Part shown: piece by piece, positions 47,149 through 56,353 of the stretch
How positions within the stretch are numbered: the first letter of the stretch is position 1
Layout of the letters: each line of letters starts with the position of its first letter
Source: Pseudomonas sp. MTM4
Lineage (GTDB): Bacteria; Pseudomonadota; Gammaproteobacteria; Pseudomonadales; Pseudomonadaceae
Length of the DNA: 64,000 bases
Reading direction: 5' to 3'
NCBI RefSeq assembly: GCF_019355055.1
Contig: NZ_CP048411.1
Span: forward strand, 2,631,501 to 2,695,500
Position numbers and translations under genes: made by a program
The notes under the pieces: generated by a model
What the model was told of the DNA's origin: nothing
Database searches by the model: none
Seen by the model: the letters and a program-made list of their open reading frames with translations, nothing else

Positions 47149-48408
47149 ATGCCTCGTATTCTTCTCGCATTCGCGTTTTTTTGCCTGCTCGGCTCGGCCA
47201 TGGCGGACGAGCGCGCCGACGCTCGCAAACAGATCGAAGCGGCCCGCCAGGACGTAGCCGAACTGCAAAAGCTGCTCAAGCAGATCGAGCAGGAGAAATC
47301 CACTGTCCAGAAGCAGCTGCAAACCACCGAAAGCGAGATGGGCCAGCTGGAAAAGCAGGTCGACTCGCTGCAACAGGAAATCGACCGCAGCGAAGCGGAG
47401 CTGGAACGGCTCAACGAAGAGAAGACCACGCTCGAAGGCGCTCGCATCGAGCAGCAGCGCCTGATTGGCATTCAGGCGCGCGCTGCATATCAGAGCGGTC
47501 GTCAGGAATACCTGAAGCTGCTGCTCAACCAACAGAACCCGGAAAAATTCAGCCGCACCCTGACGTATTACGACTACCTCAGCAAAGCTCGTTTCGAGCA
47601 GGTCGCCAATTTCAACGAAACACTCAGCCAGCTGGCCAACGTCGAAGCCGGCATCGAGGCGCAGCAGGCGACCCTCGCCGAGCAGCAGGACGGGCTAAAG
47701 GAACGACGCGCCCAACTCGCCGAAGTGAGCAAAGAGCGTCAGCTGGCGCTGGCCAAACTCGACCGCGACTATTCCAGCCGTGATAAAAAGCTCAAGGCCC
47801 GTAAACAGGAGCAGGCGCAGCTCGAACGCGTACTCAAGACCATCGAGGAAACCCTGGCGCGCCAGGCGCGTGAAGCCGAACAGGCGCGTCAGCGCGCCCT
47901 TGCGCTGGCTCGCGAGGAACAATCACGACGCCAGCAGGCCGGGAGCGCCGCTCCGGCAGCAACCGGCCCCACCGTTTCAAGTGCCGGCGGCAATTTTGGC
48001 GGACCCTTCGCCAGCGCCAAGGGCAAGCTGCCCTGGCCGGTGGATGGAAGATTGGTCGCTCGCTACGGCACTCCACGCGGCGGCGACGCTCGAACCAAGT
48101 GGGACGGCGTGCTGATCGGTGCAGGCCTGGGTAGCCAAGTGCGCGCCGTGCATGGCGGCCGAGTGGTATTTGCCGATTGGCTGCGCGGCGCGGGCCTACT
48201 GGTGATTCTGGATCACGGCAACGGCTATCTGACCCTGTACGGTCACAATCAGAGCCTGCTGCGCGACGCCGGAGAAATCGTCAAGGCCGGCGATCCGATC
48301 GCCACCGTAGGAACCAGTGGCGGGCAGGAATCTGCCGCACTGTATTTCGCCATTCGTCAACAGGGTCGCCCAAGCGATCCGGCACAATGGTGCCGCGCGC
48401 AAGGATAA
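47149..48408 (+). CDS. envC: EnvC-like murein hydrolase activator
   Basis: The 419-residue protein has a signal peptide (cleaved near AMA-DERAD), two long coiled-coil regions (about 22-150 and 170-265) and a C-terminal LytM/M23 domain (about 310-415). The first metal-binding segment reads TKWDGVLIGA, lacking the H and D of active LytM enzymes, as in EnvC; an HXXXXXXXXXH-like segment (LDHGNGYLTLYGHN) remains. It should recruit and activate amidases such as AmiB at the division septum. ctpA follows 33 bases on. Confidence 0.9.
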   Translation: MPRILLAFAFFCLLGSAMADERADARKQIEAARQDVAELQKLLKQIEQEKSTVQKQLQTTESEMGQLEKQVDSLQQEIDRSEAELERLNEEKTTLEGARIEQQRLIGIQARAAYQSGRQEYLKLLLNQQNPEKFSRTLTYYDYLSKARFEQVANFNETLSQLANVEAGIEAQQATLAEQQDGLKERRAQLAEVSKERQLALAKLDRDYSSRDKKLKARKQEQAQLERVLKTIEETLARQAREAEQARQRALALAREEQSRRQQAGSAAPAATGPTVSSAGGNFGGPFASAKGKLPWPVDGRLVARYGTPRGGDARTKWDGVLIGAGLGSQVRAVHGGRVVFADWLRGAGLLVILDHGNGYLTLYGHNQSLLRDAGEIVKAGDPIATVGTSGGQESAALYFAIRQQGRPSDPAQWCRAQG

Positions 48409-48441
48409 GCCGGCTAGCGCGCCCTCACACTGGAGTCAGAC

Positions 48442-49776
48442 ATGCTGCACCTGCGCCGTTTCGCCCAACCATCCGCCCTGTCCCTGGCCCTCCTGCTGGC
48501 GACTTACGGAAGCGCCTGGGCCCAGCAACCGCCCCCGGAGCTGGCGGAACCCATTTCACTGGGAAGCTCGACCAGCAAGGCGCCGCTGCCACTGGACGAG
48601 TTGCGAACCTTCGCCGAGGTGCTGGACCGTATCAAGGCCGCCTATGTCGAGCCTGTCGACGACAAGACCCTGCTGGAAAACGCCATCAAAGGCATGCTCA
48701 GCAACCTCGATCCGCATTCGGCCTATCTGGAACCCGAAGCTTTTGCCGAGCTGCAGGAAAGCACCAGCGGCGAGTTCGGTGGTCTCGGGATCGAGGTCGG
48801 GATGGAGGACGGTTTCATCAAGGTGGTATCGCCAATCGATGACACCCCGGCATCCAAGGCCGGTATCGAGGCGGGCGATCTGATCGTCAAGATCGATAAC
48901 AAGCCAACCAAGGGCATGTCGATGATGGACGCCGTTGGCATGATGCGCGGCAAGCCGGGCAGCGATATTTCGCTGTCGCTGGTACGCGAGGGCGGCCAAC
49001 CCTTCACGGTCAAACTCACCCGCGCGGTGATCAAGGTCACCAGTGTGAAGAGCCAGATGCTCGAGCCCGGCTACGGTTATCTGCGCGTCACCCAGTTCCA
49101 GATCAATACCGGCGAGGAAGTTGGCAAGGCTCTGGCGCGCCTGCGCAAGGAAAACGGCAAGAAGCTCAACGGCTTGGTACTCGATCTGCGCAACAACCCG
49201 GGCGGCGTGCTGCAGGCCGCGGTGGAAGTATCCGATCACTTCCTCACTGATGGCCTGATCGTCTACACCAAAGGCCGCATCGCCAATTCCGAGCTGCGTT
49301 TCAGTGCCGATCCAGCCGATGCCAGCGAGGGCGTTTCGCTGGTGGTGCTGATCAACGGCGGCAGCGCCTCGGCCTCGGAGATCGTCGCCGGCGCCCTGCA
49401 GGACCAGAAGCGTGGCGTCGTAATGGGTACCGACAGCTTTGGCAAAGGATCGGTGCAGACCGTCCTACCGCTGAACAACGACCGCGCGCTGAAGCTCACC
49501 ACGGCGCTTTATTACACCCCCAACGGCCGCTCCATCCAGGCCCAGGGCATCGAGCCGGATATCCAGGTGGCCCGCGCCAAGTTCACCCGCGAGCAGGCGG
49601 TCGAAGGCGTACGCGAGGCGGATCTGGCCGGCCATCTGGGCAACGGTAACGGCGGCCCGGAACGCCCCACTAGCACCCAGGTCGTCAGCGACTCACCACG
49701 CCCGCAGGACGAAGACTTCCAGCTCGGCCAGGCACTGAATCTGCTCAAGGGGTTGAACCTCACCCGCGGCCAGTAG
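48442..49776 (+). CDS. ctpA: CtpA S41 carboxyl-terminal processing protease
   Basis: The 444-residue protein has a signal peptide (SAWA-QQPP), a PDZ domain (about 100-170) and the S41 protease core. The catalytic Ser is S310 in NGGSASASE and the general base Lys is K335 in FGKGS; their 25-residue spacing matches CtpA. In P. aeruginosa CtpA, with its adaptor LbcA, degrades peptidoglycan endopeptidases. It lies between envC and yibQ, both linked to the cell wall. Confidence 0.94.
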   Translation: MLHLRRFAQPSALSLALLLATYGSAWAQQPPPELAEPISLGSSTSKAPLPLDELRTFAEVLDRIKAAYVEPVDDKTLLENAIKGMLSNLDPHSAYLEPEAFAELQESTSGEFGGLGIEVGMEDGFIKVVSPIDDTPASKAGIEAGDLIVKIDNKPTKGMSMMDAVGMMRGKPGSDISLSLVREGGQPFTVKLTRAVIKVTSVKSQMLEPGYGYLRVTQFQINTGEEVGKALARLRKENGKKLNGLVLDLRNNPGGVLQAAVEVSDHFLTDGLIVYTKGRIANSELRFSADPADASEGVSLVVLINGGSASASEIVAGALQDQKRGVVMGTDSFGKGSVQTVLPLNNDRALKLTTALYYTPNGRSIQAQGIEPDIQVARAKFTREQAVEGVREADLAGHLGNGNGGPERPTSTQVVSDSPRPQDEDFQLGQALNLLKGLNLTRGQ

Positions 49777-49777
49777 G

Positions 49778-50602
49778 ATGTCCCGACTTGCCGTCCTGCT
49801 GGTGGGACTCCTAACACCGCTGCTGGTAATCGGCGCTCCGGGCGCGGATGCAACAGGCGACTCGGAGCGCCTGACTACCCTTTCGCGAATGCCGAAGTTA
49901 GCCCTGGTAATGGATGACCTCGGTCAGAACGCTGCTCGTGACGGTCGTGTTCTGGCACTGCCCGGCCCGGTGGCCATGGCGATCCTGCCGGACAGCCGCC
50001 ACGCCACGCCGCTGGCCGAACGGGCCAACGCGGCAGGCAAGACGGTCATACTGCATCTGCCCATGGCTCCGGCCGATGGCCCTTACGCCTGGCAGCCGCA
50101 GCTGGGGCCGACGGAGCTGACAAACCGACTGGACAGCGCACTGGCAAAGGTTCCCCATGCCAGCGGTGTAAACAACCACATGGGCAGCCTGATGACCGCT
50201 CGAGCGCAGCCGATGGCGGCCTTGATGCACGAGCTGCAGCAGCGCCATCTGTTCTTTCTCGACAGCCGCACCCATGCCGGAACGGTTGCAGCCGCCGCCG
50301 CTCAACGGATCGGATTGGCCAGCCTGTCACGTGATATTTTTCTCGACGACGACCCCAGCCCTCACGCCGTTGCGGCGCAGTTCCGCGCAGCCCTGGAGCT
50401 TGCGCGCAAGCAGGGTTCAGTGGTGATCATCGGCCACCCCCACCCCAGCACCCTGGCGCTGCTGGAGCGGGAACTGCCGCGTCTGCAGGCTCAGGGGATT
50501 GATTGGGTGGACATCGGACAGATGATCGCTACCCGTGGCAACCGCGCAATGGTTGCCCACGGCGCACGTGGTATCTATCGCTCAGCTCTGGATCAGAGAT
50601 AA
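49778..50602 (+). CDS. YibQ-type divergent polysaccharide deacetylase
   Basis: The 274-residue protein has a signal peptide and the divergent-deacetylase pattern (KLALVMDDLGQNAARDGRVLALPGPVAMAILPDSRH, VILHLPMAP, NNHMGSLMT, FFLDSRTHAGT). The catalytic set is only partly like true NodB enzymes, so activity is uncertain. It starts one base after ctpA and its 3' end overlaps the convergent SBP gene by ten bases. Confidence 0.88.
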   Translation: MSRLAVLLVGLLTPLLVIGAPGADATGDSERLTTLSRMPKLALVMDDLGQNAARDGRVLALPGPVAMAILPDSRHATPLAERANAAGKTVILHLPMAPADGPYAWQPQLGPTELTNRLDSALAKVPHASGVNNHMGSLMTARAQPMAALMHELQQRHLFFLDSRTHAGTVAAAAAQRIGLASLSRDIFLDDDPSPHAVAAQFRAALELARKQGSVVIIGHPHPSTLALLERELPRLQAQGIDWVDIGQMIATRGNRAMVAHGARGIYRSALDQR

Positions 50603-51339
50603 CGACGCATGATGGCGTCGATGGAGCCATCGCCCCGCATCTCATCCAACGCCTTTTGCAGCCGCGCCACGACATCGTCCGGCGTCTGCTTGTTCAGCGC
50701 GAGAAACAGCTGCGCATCGTTGAACCGCAACGCCGTTACCAGCCCGCTTACCCCTTCCTGCTTGGCCAGATAAGGACCGACCGGGTCGGCCGTCGCCCAC
50801 AGATCGATCTGCCCCTTGAGCAGCTTGCCGATATTCGCCTGGTCACGCAGCGAGTTGATCGGCTCGAAACCATTGCTCTCAAGGTGCTGGCTGACCGCGT
50901 CATCCTGATAAGCGCCGATCCGATACTGCCGGGCCTGCTCGAGCGAACTCAGGCGTAGCGGACTGCCGGGCGGCGCGAGAAGCACCCAGCCGGTGCTGGC
51001 GAGCGGGCCGACCCATTTGAATAGTGGTTCGCGCTCCGACGTATAGGTGGTGGAGAACAACCCCTGGTCCGGTTTTTCCAGTACCTGATTATAGATGCGC
51101 TCCCAGGGGAAGCGCAGTGTCAGGCTGTAATCGATATCGGCACGCTTGAACATTTCGCGCACGATGTCGGCGTTGATGCCGCTGACGTTGCGATCCGCTG
51201 CGTAGTTCTTGCCGTCGGCCGCCATATTGAACGGCGGGAAATTCTCCGTCAGCACCACCACTCTGTAGTCGTCTGGCAATGCGGCCCTGGCCGAGGCGGC
51301 CGCGAGCAACAGCAGGCCGGCCGCTAGAATTCGTTTCAT
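50593..51339 (-). CDS. Orphan family-3 periplasmic binding protein
   Basis: The 248-residue precursor (signal to ARA-ALPDDYR) has the SBP_bac_3 fold with YRVVVLTENFPPFNMAADGKNY and SGINADIVREMFKRADIDYSLTLRFPWERIYN. There is no permease or ATPase nearby. A paralog lies 303 bases upstream on the same strand. Proteins of this type near the his genes are annotated as amino acid-binding in P. aeruginosa (about PA5137/5138, from memory). The ligand is unknown. Confidence 0.88.
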   Translation of the reverse strand: MKRILAAGLLLLAAASARAALPDDYRVVVLTENFPPFNMAADGKNYAADRNVSGINADIVREMFKRADIDYSLTLRFPWERIYNQVLEKPDQGLFSTTYTSEREPLFKWVGPLASTGWVLLAPPGSPLRLSSLEQARQYRIGAYQDDAVSQHLESNGFEPINSLRDQANIGKLLKGQIDLWATADPVGPYLAKQEGVSGLVTALRFNDAQLFLALNKQTPDDVVARLQKALDEMRGDGSIDAIMRRYL

Positions 51340-51379
51340 CGATCCTCCCCCTACGTCTGCTAATACCAAGCGGCGCACC

Positions 51380-51399
51380 GACATCTATGAACAGATGTC
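51380..51399. promoter_or_regulatory. Short palindrome before the first orphan SBP gene
   Basis: GACATCT and AGATGTC are perfect seven-base inverted copies around ATGAAC, about 40 bases before the start at 51339. It could be an operator. The rest of the 303-base gap (51340-51642) holds a hairpin, GGCGCT CACATCTGG AGCGCC, near 51577-51597 that may end the upstream transcript, and nothing else I can name. Confidence 0.45.
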
Positions 51400-51642
51400 A
51401 TGCGTGCCACCGTTATGTGTAGCAACGGGGGAACCAGACGCACGGAGACCGTCACCGAACTGGGACGAACCGCACAGGTTGAGACATCATTTGGCCAGCA
51501 TTCGCATTCGCGGCGCCAACCTGCACGAAGCTTGCTTACTAAGAAGGGAAGGAGATTGTTCGGTCGCAGGGAACCGGCGGGGCGCTCACATCTGGAGCGC
51601 CAACGGTCTGCGATGTATGTACGCAGCTAGCGAGGCGGCCGA

Positions 51643-52386
51643 TCAGAAATACCGGCCGGTGATCGTATTGATCGTGCCGTCAGCACGCATTTGATCCAGA
51701 GCGGCCTGTAACTTCTCGACCGTCTCATCGGACACCTGCCGGTTCAGCGCCAGGAAAAGCTCAGCGCTGTCGAAGCGCAGCACCCGCTTGAGACCGGACA
51801 CGCCCTGCTGCTTCGCCAGGAAGCGCCCCGCGGGATCGCCCGTCGCCCACAGGTCGATCGCGCCGCTTTGCAGCTTCTCGACGTTGATCTGATCGCGTAG
51901 CGCCAAGGTCGGCTGCAGCCCCTGTGCAACGAGATGCTCGGCAATGGCATCGCCCTTGTAAGCGCCGATCCGGTACTGCCGGGCCTGCTCGAGGCTGTCG
52001 ACCTCGATGGTGCTGTCGCCGCGCGCCAGCAGCACCCAGTCATCCGGCCCGATAGGACCTACCCATTTGAACAGCTCCTCGCGCTCGGGCAACCGAGCTG
52101 TCACGAACACCCCATAGCCAGGCGTTTCCAGAGCCATCTTGTAGATCCGCTCCCAAGGGAAGCGCAAGGTCAGGGTGTAATCGATGCCGGCGCGCTGGAA
52201 CATCTCGCGGATGATGTCGGCAGCGATGCCCCTGATGTTCTCGTCACGGGCGAAATTCTTGCCGTCGACGGCCATGTTGTAAGGCGGGAAATTTTCGGTG
52301 AGCAGATCGATCTGCTCCGGTGCGGCCTGGGCGGTGGTGCCCAAGATCAAACAGGTCGCTAAAGCAAGAAGCGTGGATTTGAACAT
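51643..52386 (-). CDS. Orphan family-3 periplasmic binding protein (paralog)
   Basis: The 247-residue protein (signal to AQA-APEQID) is closely similar to its neighbour (shared TENFPPYNMAVDGKNFARDENIRGIAADIIREMF pattern, LTLRFPWERIYK, RQYRIGAY, DLWATGDPAGRFLAKQQGVSGL). The two clearly arose by tandem duplication. Neither has a local transporter. Confidence 0.88.
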   Translation of the reverse strand: MFKSTLLALATCLILGTTAQAAPEQIDLLTENFPPYNMAVDGKNFARDENIRGIAADIIREMFQRAGIDYTLTLRFPWERIYKMALETPGYGVFVTARLPEREELFKWVGPIGPDDWVLLARGDSTIEVDSLEQARQYRIGAYKGDAIAEHLVAQGLQPTLALRDQINVEKLQSGAIDLWATGDPAGRFLAKQQGVSGLKRVLRFDSAELFLALNRQVSDETVEKLQAALDQMRADGTINTITGRYF

Positions 52387-52467
52387 GGCATTAATTCCTT
52401 TATTCCCGCACGGATGGCCCGTTGCGTTCCTTTAAGTGTTGTTTGCTCGATCGAATCGGTAGCAGAC

Positions 52468-53238
52468 TCAACGCATCACAATGCCGCAACTGGCCATATA
52501 GGCTTTTGCTTCCGGCACGGTGTATTCGCCGAAGTGAAAAATGCTGGCCGCTAATACCGCGTCGGCCTTGCCCTCGATGATGCCGTCGGCCAGATGCTGC
52601 AGATTGCCTACACCACCGGAGGCGATCACCGGGATACTCAGCGCCTCGCTGATGGCGCGGGTGACACCGAGGTCGTAGCCGTTCTTGACGCCATCCTGAT
52701 CCATGCTGGTCAGCAGGATTTCACCGGCACCCAGCGCCTCCATCTTCTGCGCCCAGAGCACCGCGTCCAGCCCCGTGGGCTTGCGTCCACCATGGGTGAA
52801 GATTTCCCAGCGCGGCGTTTCGCCCGGCTTGGACACTTTCTTCGCATCGATGGCGACCACGATGCACTGCGAGCCGAAGCGATCAGCGGCCTCGCCAACG
52901 AATTCGGGCGTGAAGACGGCGGCGGTGTTGATCGAGACCTTGTCGGCCCCGGCGTTGAGCAGGTTGCGGATGTCTTGCACGGTGCGCACGCCACCACCAA
53001 CGGTCAGCGGAATGAACACCTGGCTGGCCATGCGTTCGACGGTGTGCAGCGTGGTGTCGCGGTTATCGACGCTGGCGGTGATGTCGAGGAACGTGATCTC
53101 GTCAGCGCCCTGCTCGTCATAGCGGCGGGCGATCTCCACCGGATCGCCGGCATCGCGGATGTTCTCGAACTGGACGCCCTTGACCACTCGACCATTGTCC
53201 ACGTCGAGGCAGGGGATGATGCGTTTTGCCAAAGCCAT
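52468..53238 (-). CDS. hisF: Imidazole glycerol phosphate synthase cyclase subunit
   Basis: The 256-residue TIM barrel has [16 protein letters not shown] (D11), VVAIDAK (D130) and [13 protein letters not shown]. With HisH it makes imidazole glycerol phosphate and AICAR. The ATG at 53238 matches the family. A REP-like element sits between it and hisA. Confidence 0.96.
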   Translation of the reverse strand: MALAKRIIPCLDVDNGRVVKGVQFENIRDAGDPVEIARRYDEQGADEITFLDITASVDNRDTTLHTVERMASQVFIPLTVGGGVRTVQDIRNLLNAGADKVSINTAAVFTPEFVGEAADRFGSQCIVVAIDAKKVSKPGETPRWEIFTHGGRKPTGLDAVLWAQKMEALGAGEILLTSMDQDGVKNGYDLGVTRAISEALSIPVIASGGVGNLQHLADGIIEGKADAVLAASIFHFGEYTVPEAKAYMASCGIVMR

Positions 53239-53250
53239 AGCGGAGTTCCC

Positions 53251-53303
53251 GTAGGGTGGGTGCAAAGAGTGCGTCGATTACGGTGGGCTACGCCCACGCT
53301 ACG
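53251..53303. repeat. REP-like palindrome between hisA and hisF
   Basis: GTAGGGTGGG (53251-53260) and CCCACGCTAC (53294-53303) pair with one mismatch; an inner GTGGGC TAC GCCCAC lies at the 3' end. It belongs to the GTAGGGTG set seen at 27913 and 43853, but here lies inside an operon. Confidence 0.75.
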
Positions 53304-53304
53304 T

Positions 53305-54048
53305 TTATTCGTCCTTGAACTTCAGATCACAAAGCGCCTGCGCCTCGGCCACGTCGAGGGTGCCCTCGTAGATCGCGCGGCCAGTGATGGCGCCGATGAT
53401 GCCGGGGGTATTGGTGTCGAGCAGCTTCTGGATGTCGCCGATGTTGTGGATGCCGCCGGAGGCGATCACTGGAATCTTGCTGGCATTAGCCAATGCCACC
53501 GTCGCTTCGACGTTGCAGCCCTGCATCATGCCGTCCTTGGCGATGTCGGTGTAGACGATCGCCGAGACGCCATCGGCCTCGAAGCGGCGCGCCAGATCCA
53601 CAGCCTGCACGCTGGATACTTCGGCCCAGCCATCGGTGGCGACGAAGCCGTCTTTGGCATCCAGGCCGACGATGACCTTGCCCGGAAAGGCGCGGCAGGC
53701 CTCTCCGACGAATTCCGGCTGCTTGACCGCCTTGGTACCGATGATCACGTAGCTGACGCCGGCGCGCACGTAATGCTCGATGGTTTCCAGCGAGCGGATG
53801 CCACCGCCGATCTGGATCGGCAGGTTCGGGTAGCGCTTGGCGATGGCCGTGACCACCTCGCCATTGACCGGCTGGCCCTCGAAAGCACCGTTGAGATCGA
53901 CCAGATGCAGACGGCGGCAACCGGCCTCGACCCACTTGGCAGCCATCGCCACCGGGTCGTCGGAGAACACTGTGGCGTCGTCCATCAGGCCCTGACGCAG
54001 ACGCACGCAGGCGCCGTCTTTCAGATCGATTGCGGGGATAATCAGCAT
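53305..54048 (-). CDS. hisA: ProFAR isomerase
   Basis: The 247-residue TIM barrel has [20 protein letters not shown] (D8) and [13 protein letters not shown] (D130 region). It isomerises ProFAR to PRFAR in histidine synthesis. It follows the DUF2164 gene by 36 bases. Confidence 0.96.
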   Translation of the reverse strand: MLIIPAIDLKDGACVRLRQGLMDDATVFSDDPVAMAAKWVEAGCRRLHLVDLNGAFEGQPVNGEVVTAIAKRYPNLPIQIGGGIRSLETIEHYVRAGVSYVIIGTKAVKQPEFVGEACRAFPGKVIVGLDAKDGFVATDGWAEVSSVQAVDLARRFEADGVSAIVYTDIAKDGMMQGCNVEATVALANASKIPVIASGGIHNIGDIQKLLDTNTPGIIGAITGRAIYEGTLDVAEAQALCDLKFKDE

Positions 54049-54084
54049 GGCTCGAACCTGTTCAAATCGGGAATCGGTTAAAGG

Positions 54085-54345
54085 TCAGCTCTTTTCGAGC
54101 GCCCACAAGTCGCTTTCGATGCTTTCGAACCTGTCTTTCAGGTGTGTCTGCACATCGAAAATCGCCTTGTTGTAGTAGAGCGGAGCAATTTCACGCGCAA
54201 ACAGATCAAGCACTTCCTGCGCCTCGAAGGAGCCAAGCTCCAGCTCGAAACGATCTTCGAGAAAACGCTTGATGGTCTGCTGCGCAGCCTGCTCCTGAGC
54301 GGGGTCCAGCGTCAGTACTGGTGCCGTCGTCTTGGCCCGGCTCAT
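54085..54345 (-). CDS. DUF2164 protein inside the his operon
   Basis: The 86-residue protein contains TIKRFLEDRFELELGSFEAQEVLDLFAREIAPLYYNKAI, the DUF2164 signature including YYN. Its start shares one base with the hisH stop (TAATG), so it is translated with the operon. No function is known; a link to histidine synthesis is only positional. Confidence 0.85.
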   Translation of the reverse strand: MSRAKTTAPVLTLDPAQEQAAQQTIKRFLEDRFELELGSFEAQEVLDLFAREIAPLYYNKAIFDVQTHLKDRFESIESDLWALEKS

Positions 54346-54983
54346 TACCAGCGGCCATCCCAGGCGGCGAAATTCTGCAGCAACTGCAGGCCATGGGTGT
54401 GGCTCTTCTCGGGATGGAACTGCACGGCGAAGCGCGAGCCATCGGCCAGCGCCGCGGCAAAGTCCTTGCCGTAGTGACCGCGACCGACGACGTGGCGCGG
54501 GTCACCGGCCTCGATGTAGTAGCTGTGCACGAAGTAGAAGCGGCCTTGGTCCGGAATGTTGTGCCAGAGCGGGTGATCGACCGCCTGCTTGACCTCGTTC
54601 CAGCCCATGTGCGGCACTTTGAGGCGCTCGCCGTCTTCCTGCAGATCCTTGCCGAAGAAGCGCACCTGACCCGGGAACAGCCCGATACAATCGACCCCAC
54701 CGTTCTCCTCGCTGCGCTCCATCAGCGCCTGCATACCGACGCAGATGCCAAGAAAGGGACGGTCGACGCTGACTTCGCGCACCAGCTCGTCGAAACCCAG
54801 ACGGCGGATCTCGGCCATGCAATCACGGATCGCGCCGACGCCGGGAAATACCACGCGGTCGGCTTCCCGGATGACCTGCGCATCGCTGGTCACCAGCACC
54901 TTGCCCGCGCCGACGTGCTCCAGCGCTTTAGCGACCGAATGCAGGTTGCCCATGCCGTAATCAATGACAGCTACGGTCTGCAT
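54345..54983 (-). CDS. hisH: Imidazole glycerol phosphate synthase glutaminase subunit
   Basis: The 212-residue class-I amidotransferase has the catalytic Cys in [11 protein letters not shown] and the His-Glu pair in [12 protein letters not shown]. It supplies ammonia to HisF. The ATG at 54983 shares a base with the hisB stop (TAATG), which fixes the start. Confidence 0.96.
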   Translation of the reverse strand: MQTVAVIDYGMGNLHSVAKALEHVGAGKVLVTSDAQVIREADRVVFPGVGAIRDCMAEIRRLGFDELVREVSVDRPFLGICVGMQALMERSEENGGVDCIGLFPGQVRFFGKDLQEDGERLKVPHMGWNEVKQAVDHPLWHNIPDQGRFYFVHSYYIEAGDPRHVVGRGHYGKDFAAALADGSRFAVQFHPEKSHTHGLQLLQNFAAWDGRW

Positions 54984-55576
54984 TACAGGCAACCCTTGGT
55001 CGACGGCATCTGGCCAGCCATGCGCTCATCCAGCGTCAGCGCCATACGCAGCGCGCGGCCGAAGGCCTTGAACACGGTTTCGATCTGGTGATGGGTGTTG
55101 TGCCCGCGCAGGTTGTCGATGTGCAGAGTGACCAGGGCGTGATTGACGAAGCCTTGGAAGAATTCCTGGAACAGGTCGACGTCGAAACCGCCTACGGTGG
55201 CGCGGGTATAGGGCACGTTCATGGTCAGGCCCGGGCGACCGGAAAAATCGATCACCACGCGCGACAACGCTTCGTCCAGCGGCACGTAGGAATGCCCGTA
55301 ACGGGTCATGCCCTTCTTGTCGCCAACTGCCTTGGCAAACGCCTGGCCGAGGGTGATGCCGACATCTTCTACGGTGTGGTGGTCGTCGATATGCAGATCG
55401 CCCTGGCACTCGATGTCCAGGTCGATCAGGCCGTGGCGGGCGATCTGATCGAGCATGTGCTCCAGGAACGGCACGCCAATGGCGAAGCGGCTCTTGCCGG
55501 TGCCGTCCAGATTGATGGTGGCCTTGACCTGTGTTTCCAGGGTGTTGCGCTCTACGCATGCCGTACGTTCGGACAT
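54983..55576 (-). CDS. hisB: Imidazoleglycerol-phosphate dehydratase
   Basis: The 197-residue monofunctional IGPD has [35 protein letters not shown] and [18 protein letters not shown], with the metal-binding HHTVED and HHQIE motifs. It is the first gene of hisB-hisH-DUF2164-hisA-hisF. It has no phosphatase domain, unlike E. coli HisB. Confidence 0.97.
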   Translation of the reverse strand: MSERTACVERNTLETQVKATINLDGTGKSRFAIGVPFLEHMLDQIARHGLIDLDIECQGDLHIDDHHTVEDVGITLGQAFAKAVGDKKGMTRYGHSYVPLDEALSRVVIDFSGRPGLTMNVPYTRATVGGFDVDLFQEFFQGFVNHALVTLHIDNLRGHNTHHQIETVFKAFGRALRMALTLDERMAGQMPSTKGCL

Positions 55577-55614
55577 CGACAGCTCCGCTGATCGTGGGGC
55601 TAAAAAAGGTCCGC

Positions 55615-55620
55615 ATTATA
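55615..55620 (-). promoter_or_regulatory. -10 element of the his operon
   Basis: A perfect TATAAT on the minus strand lies 39 bases before the hisB start codon; the -35 region is poor. The remaining sequence up to the GNAT gene (to 55836) shows nothing I can name. Confidence 0.5.
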
Positions 55621-55836
55621 GGCTCAAACCAACCTACGGGGATACGCGAGCGGCGGCTCGGCGGCCGCCAACGGGTCTGCGCCTCTGTCTTGCGTTCAGG
55701 GGAGCGACCACGCGCGCCCGGCAAACCGCCCGCAACCGCTCAACGAAGCAGCCCATCGCCAGAACCGCGAGCCGTCGTGCGCTGAAAAGCCGGCACGGTT
55801 ATGCTTGCCGGCATCCATTCAGCGCGTCAGGTCAGC

Positions 55837-56235
55837 ATGCCCGTATTCGTCGAAACCCTCACCGAGCCCAGCCCGCAGGATCGCATCGATCTTGCGAAGA
55901 TCTTTGCCGACGCCCCGGACTGGCTGTTGGCGCCCTACGCGGATGCCACGGCTCTGATCGAGGCAGGGCTGGCCGATCGCAGCCTGATCGCCGGTCGTTT
56001 CAACGATCGCCTGCTCGGAGCCGCCCTGCTGCAGCGCGGCACGTCGCATTGGCGCTTGTCGCATCTCTGCGTGCGCAAGATCACCCGCCGCCGCGGCGTC
56101 GGCAAACGGATACTCGAGGAAAGCCTGCGCCTGGCCCTGGAAGCCGGAACGGACCTGCGCCTGGCCGCACCGAGAGAGCATCTGGAAGCTCAGGCGTTGG
56201 CCGCCAGGACGCATCTGCCGCTGGATCCCATCTAG
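55837..56235 (+). CDS. PanM/GNAT-like acetyltransferase domain protein
   Basis: The 132-residue protein has a GNAT core (LGAALLQRGTSHWRLSHLCVRKITRRRGVGKRILEESL) with an acetyl-CoA loop RRRGVG. It resembles the short PanM/PanZ-type proteins that activate PanD in enterobacteria, but I cannot confirm orthology. Start at 55837 gives a compact domain; an upstream ATG at 55801 is possible. Confidence 0.7.
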   Translation: MPVFVETLTEPSPQDRIDLAKIFADAPDWLLAPYADATALIEAGLADRSLIAGRFNDRLLGAALLQRGTSHWRLSHLCVRKITRRRGVGKRILEESLRLALEAGTDLRLAAPREHLEAQALAARTHLPLDPI

Positions 56236-56353
56236 CTCCGCCCCATAACAGGAACCCAGGCGCAGACAGCCACTCCAACGCCATCTGCGGCGAAAGCCGA
56301 CGTTCGTGGCGCTATACTCGCTGCTTTTGAAATACCAAAACAAAGGACCTGTC

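Noticed and set aside
52594..54081. 495-codon frame antisense to hisF-hisA
   Set aside because: Spans two real genes and their spacer; shadow of biased codon use.
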